A stretch of DNA of 64,000 nucleotides from Jejuia sp. UBA6058 (GTDB lineage Bacteria > Bacteroidota > Bacteroidia > Flavobacteriales > Flavobacteriaceae): contig DIYI01000012.1 in assembly GCA_002428965.1 (NCBI GenBank), positions 409,948-473,947 on the forward strand. The letters run 5' to 3'. The position numbers and the translations under genes were made by a program. Shown one piece after another: positions 62,701 to 64,000 of the stretch. The notes under the pieces are model-generated. The model was not told the DNA's origin. It did not search any database and worked only from the letters and a program-made list of their open reading frames with translations. Every line of letters starts with the position of its first letter. Position 1 is the first letter of the stretch.

Positions 62701-62853
62701 AGTTAAGGATTGCAGCGGCATCCTTTTTGGGAAGTTTTTAAAAGATGGATGTCAAGTAAAAGTCTAAGATACTGATACAAATTCGATACAGGCAAGTTCG
62801 AAGCGCTTCACAAAAAGATATAGCGGAAAGCCCGACCCTTATGGTAACGCAAT
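62701..62853 (-). repeat. dispersed intergenic repeat, copy E (long form)
   Basis: Reverse-strand copy with ends GCGTTACC, AAGGGTCGGGCTTTCCGCTA and CTGCAATCC. The centre is extended to about 100 bases; its inner arms are ATCTTTTTGTGAAGCG and AAAAAGGAT. The stem sequence differs from copies B-D but stays complementary. Confidence 0.75.
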
Positions 62854-62881
62854 AAAAAAACTCCGAAATTGCTTTCGGAGT
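62854..62881 (-). terminator. accC terminator
   Basis: ACTCCGAAA and TTTCGGAGT pair perfectly around a four-base loop; on the minus strand seven T residues follow. Confidence 0.8.
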
Positions 62882-62890
62882 CTTAGTTAT

Positions 62891-64000
62891 TTATGCTTCA
62901 CTTGGTTTTTCCATTTCGAAATCTTCCATGAACTTCGTGGTGTAATTTCCAGCAACATAATCTGGATGATCCATGAGCTGTCGATGGAATGGAATTGTGG
63001 TTTTTATCCCTTCTATCACAAACTCATCTAAAGCGCGCTTCATTTTGTTAATTGCCTCTTCGCGCGTTTGTGCCGTGGTGATTAACTTAGCAATCATAGA
63101 ATCGTAGTTTGGCGGAATGGAATAGCCAGCATACACATGCGTGTCTAAACGCACACCATGACCACCTGGTGCATGCAACGTAGTTATTTTTCCAGGTGAT
63201 GGTCTAAACCCGTTATACGGGTCTTCCGCATTAATACGGCACTCTATAGAATGTAAATTTGGTTCGTAGTTTTTACCAGAAATTGGCACACCTGCAGCAA
63301 CTAATATTTGTTCTCTAATTAAATCGAAATCAATTACTTGTTCCGTAATTGGGTGCTCTACTTGAATACGCGTATTCATTTCCATGAAGTAGAAATTACG
63401 GTGTTTGTCTACTAAAAACTCCACCGTTCCCGCGCCTTCGTAATTGATGTATTCTGCAGCTTTAACTGCAGCTTCACCCATTTTTGCTCGTAATTCATCA
63501 GTCATAAAAGGAGAAGGCACCTCTTCTGTCAATTTTTGATGACGACGTTGTACAGAACAATCTCTTTCTGACAAATGACACGCCTTACCACGAGAATCGC
63601 CAACTACTTGTATTTCAATATGTCTTGGTTCCTCAATGAGTTTTTCCATATACATATCGTCATTCCCAAAGGCAGCTTTACTTTCTTGTCTTGCAGAATC
63701 CCAAGCATCCTTAAGATCTTCTTTTTTAAAGACTCCGCGCATACCCTTTCCTCCACCGCCAGCAGAAGCTTTAAGCATTACTGGGTAACCTACCTCTTCG
63801 GCAAGTTTCTCGCATTCTTCATAAGATTCAATTACGCCTTCACTTCCTGGAACACAAGGAACACCAGCAGCTTTCATAGTAGCCTTGGCGTTAGCCTTGT
63901 CTCCCATTTTATCAATCATTTCAGCCGAGGCACCAATGAATTTAATTCCGTGCTCTTCACAAATTTGAGAAAACTTAGCATTTTCTGAAAGGAATCCGTA
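62891..64000 (-). CDS. accC: acetyl-CoA carboxylase biotin carboxylase subunit (C-terminal part)
   Basis: The frame is open to the right edge, so the N-terminus is outside the window. The visible 369 residues start YGFLSENAKFSQICEEHGIKF. The ATP-grasp glycine loop is KASAGGGGKGMRG; EKLIEEPRHIEIQVVGD, LSERDCSVQRRHQK, EFLVDKHRNFYFMEMNTRIQVEHP and SIECRINAEDPYNGFRPSPG follow. It carboxylates biotin on AccB with ATP and bicarbonate in fatty acid synthesis. accB is expected on the far side, beyond the window. Confidence 0.95.
   Translation of the reverse strand, partial: YGFLSENAKFSQICEEHGIKFIGASAEMIDKMGDKANAKATMKAAGVPCVPGSEGVIESYEECEKLAEEVGYPVMLKASAGGGGKGMRGVFKKEDLKDAWDSARQESKAAFGNDDMYMEKLIEEPRHIEIQVVGDSRGKACHLSERDCSVQRRHQKLTEEVPSPFMTDELRAKMGEAAVKAAEYINYEGAGTVEFLVDKHRNFYFMEMNTRIQVEHPITEQVIDFDLIREQILVAAGVPISGKNYEPNLHSIECRINAEDPYNGFRPSPGKITTLHAPGGHGVRLDTHVYAGYSIPPNYDSMIAKLITTAQTREEAINKMKRALDEFVIEGIKTTIPFHRQLMDHPDYVAGNYTTKFMEDFEMEKPSEA

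Noticed and set aside
6756..62853. CRISPR array
   Set aside because: The repeats are single, spaced by thousands of bases and in both orientations; no regularly spaced short repeats exist in the window.
1..64000. Insertion sequences, prophage or integrative element
   Set aside because: No transposase, integrase or phage structural gene was seen; the tRNA-Ala gene has no duplicated 3' end or integrase beside it.

Overview
The window is a chromosomal segment of a marine-type member of the Flavobacteriaceae (Bacteroidota). By eye it is AT-rich. Several genes are preceded by the Bacteroidota promoter pattern (TTG, 17-23 bases, TAnnTTTG). It carries lineage markers: a SprE/PorW-type gliding and type IX secretion lipoprotein, a bactofilin, an ATP synthase cluster without the beta and epsilon genes, a DUF4292 lipoprotein, an HU-CCDC81/SPOR protein and a SusC-family barrel. 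No species can be named from sequence alone.

Layout. 1-6.3 kb: the end of an AddB-like nuclease, two alpha/beta hydrolases (the second interrupted by an in-frame stop), a tRNA-Ala, a universal stress protein, a GNAT acetyltransferase, a MATE exporter and a very small membrane protein. 6.3-16.8 kb: queD, recA, a small lipoprotein, an ECF sigma factor with a one-base-overlapping envelope-spanning partner, plsC, trpS, dprA, the HU-like/SPOR protein, a thioesterase and a small lipoprotein. 16.8-23.3 kb (minus strand): an envelope block of flippase, dUTPase, sugar nucleotidyltransferase, TPR protein, DUF4292 lipoprotein and an EnvC-like protein with a degenerate LytM domain. 23.5-32.1 kb (minus strand): sprE, bactofilin, atpZ, a DUF6168-like membrane protein, then atpB-E-F-H-A-G. 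32.4-40.7 kb: M48 protease, an unknown secreted protein, lpxH with an overlapping HEPN-like gene, an MFS transporter, recJ, OsmC and an AhpD-like protein. 40.8-48.3 kb: a two-gene cassette between two similar terminators. 48.3-64 kb: DNA glycosylase, GNAT, rsmI, tdk-alr, mscL, asd, an S9 peptidase, an ABC ATPase, an RND transporter, a GreA-like protein, an FAD oxidoreductase and the end of accC.

The most unusual locus is 40865-48263. The first gene encodes a SusC-type TonB-dependent barrel with the usual N-terminal regulatory domain but no recognisable plug. The second starts four bases after it and encodes an alpha-2-macroglobulin-type protein. That protein keeps a Cys-Phe-Glu-Gln thioester motif and contains, in its middle, a complete SusC-type regulatory domain, TonB-box-like segment and plug. 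No SusD gene is present. The simplest reading is a split receptor whose plug is supplied in trans by a thioester protein that can bind or trap proteins.

Other points are five dispersed copies of an intergenic repeat whose central stems differ in sequence but stay self-complementary, a related short repeat translated inside dprA, a strong terminator-like hairpin directly after atpE inside the ATP synthase cluster, and a candidate leaderless mRNA for the HU-like/SPOR gene.
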